64,000 nucleotides of DNA from Ifrita kowaldi. Lineage: Eukaryota > Chordata > Aves > Passeriformes > Cinclosomatidae. A program made the position numbers and the translations under genes. The notes beneath the pieces were generated by a model that saw nothing but the letters and a program-made list of their open reading frames with translations, was not told where the DNA came from and made no database searches. How positions within the stretch are numbered: position 1 is the first letter of the stretch; each line of letters opens with the position of its first letter. Shown here piece by piece: positions 61,925 to 64,000 of this stretch. The DNA is taken from assembly GCA_013398055.1 (NCBI GenBank), contig VZRS01001447.1, forward strand, positions 398,266 to 462,265. The letters run 5' to 3'.

Positions 61925-61938
61925 CCAGCAGAGGGTGC
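61925..61938 (+). promoter_or_regulatory. CTCF-like motif
   Basis: ccagcagagggtgc agrees with the 14-base CTCF core (CCASYAGRKGGCRS) at 13 positions, with a T in place of one C. CTCF is the main vertebrate insulator and loop-anchor protein. The orientation is plus as written. Confidence 0.45.
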
Positions 61939-61944
61939 ATTGCT

Positions 61945-63115
61945 GCCACTGTAATGAATGTTCTTACATTGTAAGTAACCATAAGTAACCATGGTGCAGC
62001 AAAGCTTTGGACAAATCCTGCACATTCCAAGTCTGTGGAGCTGCCTACACAAAGGTGCACAATCAGAAGCAGGATTCAAGACCAAAGTCAGTGAAACCAG
62101 TTGCTTTAAAGATTAAGAAAAAACCAAACAACCAAGGAGAAGTGATGGGTGTTTTCTGCTGTGCACTCAAGGCATTTTGCAGCTTTTCTTGAAATATTCA
62201 TCATAAAAGTACTTCTTTGATCTGCTGTAAGCAGCCACTCCCAGAAGGGGTGAGAGACACCTCGTTTCCTTCCTTCCTTTTCTTATCCTGACCTACCAGT
62301 TTGGAATGCAGTTCACCTCTGAGCATTTTCAGATGTATCATTTTCAGAGAGGTTTGCATGTCACAACACACAACCGGGCTCACTTTACTGCTCACAAAGC
62401 CTGCACATGACACCCAAAGACAGGAGTCACATCCAGCTCTGACCTTCCCACACTTCACCCACGGATATACGCCCTTGTCTGCAAAAGGAGCACAACGGTG
62501 TTAGAAAAGCAAATATTCATCTCACCCTCCACACAGGCAGGACCTGAAACTGCAAAGTTAAGAAAACAGTGCCCCACGGGTGAGTCACAGTTTAGACAAA
62601 TCTGTGATTCCATTGCTGCAGCCCGATGTGCCTCCAGCACACCCCTTTGCAGCAGGAATCACAATGTACCTCCTGCCCCAAAGTCATCCCACCTGGTGAC
62701 TCTGCTGAGAGCTAGCCACTTTTTGCAGGGTTAGTTTCCAGACAGGTAACAGTTTTTCAGCTTCTTTGTCTGAATTTCTACACAGCAGCACAACCCTAAA
62801 TGCTAGCATACAGGAGAGAGGGACAAAATACAGTGTCCACAAGAGGCCAAGAATTTTTCTAGTTCTGCACAAAATCATCCTTTTAGGCTTATTGTGCTGT
62901 CACTGGATTCAGAGTGAGTCTTCAAAGAGAGATTTTAAATTCCGAACTGCTCTTCACAAGTGCCCCTACAACCCCATGTACCACAGGCCTGTGGGTGCTT
63001 AAGCTGGAGTCACAACTAAATTCCAAAACATAGTGGGCATTAATCAAGGCCATAATGTTCCCAACCAAATGGCAAGGGAGATGAGAGCAGCATAAATACA
63101 CACATATAACTGCAG
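61945..63115. other. Unique DNA, no gene seen
   Basis: Mixed composition, no recognised repeats, RNAs or coding frames. Confidence 0.6.
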
Positions 63116-63120
63116 CACAA

Positions 63121-63158
63121 TAAAAATAATTATGATAATAATAATAACAATAACAATA
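63121..63158. repeat. AAT/AAC microsatellite
   Basis: Imperfect aat, ata and aac units. Confidence 0.9.
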
Positions 63159-63257
63159 GCCCCCAGCATAACCAGCACAGTTATGTGTGGGTTCGCTGAA
63201 GACGGCCAGAGGGAGGAGATGCCATGCATTCTTGAGTGCACTGCAAGGAAATTTCAG

Positions 63258-63280
63258 GCCCATTGACTTCAGTGGGGCTT
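63258..63280. repeat. Short inverted repeat, possible old-repeat core
   Basis: cccattgacttcagtgggg has 7-base arms with one mismatch around actt. The string cattgacttcaatg is the common centre of palindromic repeats in sauropsid genomes. Nothing more of an element is recognisable around it. Confidence 0.4.
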
Positions 63281-63544
63281 CAGTGAGTCCATGCCTCTGC
63301 TGTGGAAAGGAACTGCTTCACACAGCATCGTGGGGTTCCTTGCTTTTTGTCTCTGAGCAACTCCTGGCAAAGCCACTGGTTCCTAAGTGAAAACATACTT
63401 TTTCCAGTGACCAGGACTGCAAGCCATACCTGGATTTGGCTTTTTTTTCTTTCACTTTTTGTTGTTGCTGCCATTCTGATAGATTTGCAAATCTGGCTCC
63501 TTGACTAGGTGCTGACTTTACAAACCCAAGTTTGGCTACTGAAG

Positions 63545-63900
63545 CAGGGGAAGGGGGGTCTGACCTTGGGGCGGATTATTCCCCCTCAGCGGGATGGCTC
63601 TGCTTACAGCTTGACTCCAGCTAATAGGCGGCATTCAGTGTCAACCCAGCAGCTGCCGTGCAGGAGGTCTGTCCCTGCGGGCAGCTGCTGCTCATCTGCC
63701 GGCAGCTGGCAGCGGAAGTGACATCTGTTTTCGGTCCCAGCTGTGAGCGGTGCGGAGGTGCCAAAGCCCAAACGCCTCAGTTCTCGATCCAGGAGCGAGG
63801 AAGGGCTTCTGATGCCAGACCACGGCCTGGCTTGCAAGGGAAGGGAGAGGGGGATCGTCTCCTTCGACGATGGTGGGCTGGGAGGAATGGAAAAAGAGTG
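63545..63900. promoter_or_regulatory. CpG-enriched right edge, possible promoter-proximal region
   Basis: About 18 CpG in some 340 bp with a GC-box (ttggggcggatt) near 63561-63573 and GC-rich blocks such as ctgccggcagctggcagcgg. The sequence turns purine-rich and AT-richer after 63880. It is weaker than the two strong islands. It may be the flank of a promoter lying beyond the right end of the window. Confidence 0.4.
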
Positions 63901-64000
63901 ACAAATACGGAGAGAAAGAATAAGCAACAGAAGTAGGGGAAAGGATTGGAAAAGAGCGCAGGAGAAAACAGGAATGGCTGAAATGAAAATGAAATATGAA

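Overview
This looks like about 64 kb of a bird nuclear genome, probably a neoavian species, from an intergenic or very large intronic region. The evidence is several CR1 LINE fragments whose 3' ends carry the avian octamer-type tails, one long avian-type endogenous retrovirus LTR, AT-rich unique DNA with short T/G-rich and A/C-rich runs, and compact CpG islands. No protein-coding gene can be read with confidence. The longest open frames (about 100-167 codons) are no longer than chance allows, none resembles a family I know, and there are no operons, rRNA or CRISPR arrays and no tRNA that I could recognise.

Layout. 1-6.3 kb is unique AT-rich sequence with a 42-bp tandem duplication. 6.3-7.7 kb holds a minus-strand CR1, a strong CpG island and three single-N joins. 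The pieces around the Ns appear to be in the wrong order: the CR1 resumes after the second N, and the 32 bases before the second N recur exactly after the third. 7.7-17.7 kb is unique DNA with a GC-rich pocket (12.4 kb), a T-rich tract (13.7 kb) and a plus-strand CR1 (15.5-15.95 kb). At 17.8-18.17 kb a CCAAT box, a TATA box and a short ORF in good Kozak context line up like a small promoter and gene. 21.8-22.0 kb is an old CR1. 24.4 kb has a perfect 23-base palindrome inside a repeat relic. 25.9-26.7 kb has a 57-bp direct repeat whose copies start exactly 800 bp apart, on either side of an A-tract gap and a CpG-rich pocket.

27-39 kb is mostly unique, with low-complexity tracts, a G-rich quadruplex-type motif and a palindromic MITE relic at 33.2 kb. 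39.6 kb has a possible 5S-related SINE relic, and 40.3-40.9 kb a CR1 with an internal deletion. 42.9-44.2 kb is an antisense ERV LTR with a CR1 inserted in it. 44.2-57.2 kb is unique. 57.24-57.46 kb is a second strong CpG island; on the minus strand, a start codon followed after seven codons by a perfect splice donor lies at its edge. 59.2-59.35 kb is a MIR-type SINE relic, 61.93 kb a strong CTCF-like motif, and the right edge (63.5-63.9 kb) is CpG-enriched again.

The two strong CpG islands, the weaker one at the right edge and the TATA-type block are the best candidates for transcription starts. Any spliced genes they serve would have most exons outside the window or too short to recognise by eye. 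I found no convincing new biological system. The most solid finding is the misordered contigs at 6.67-7.65 kb.
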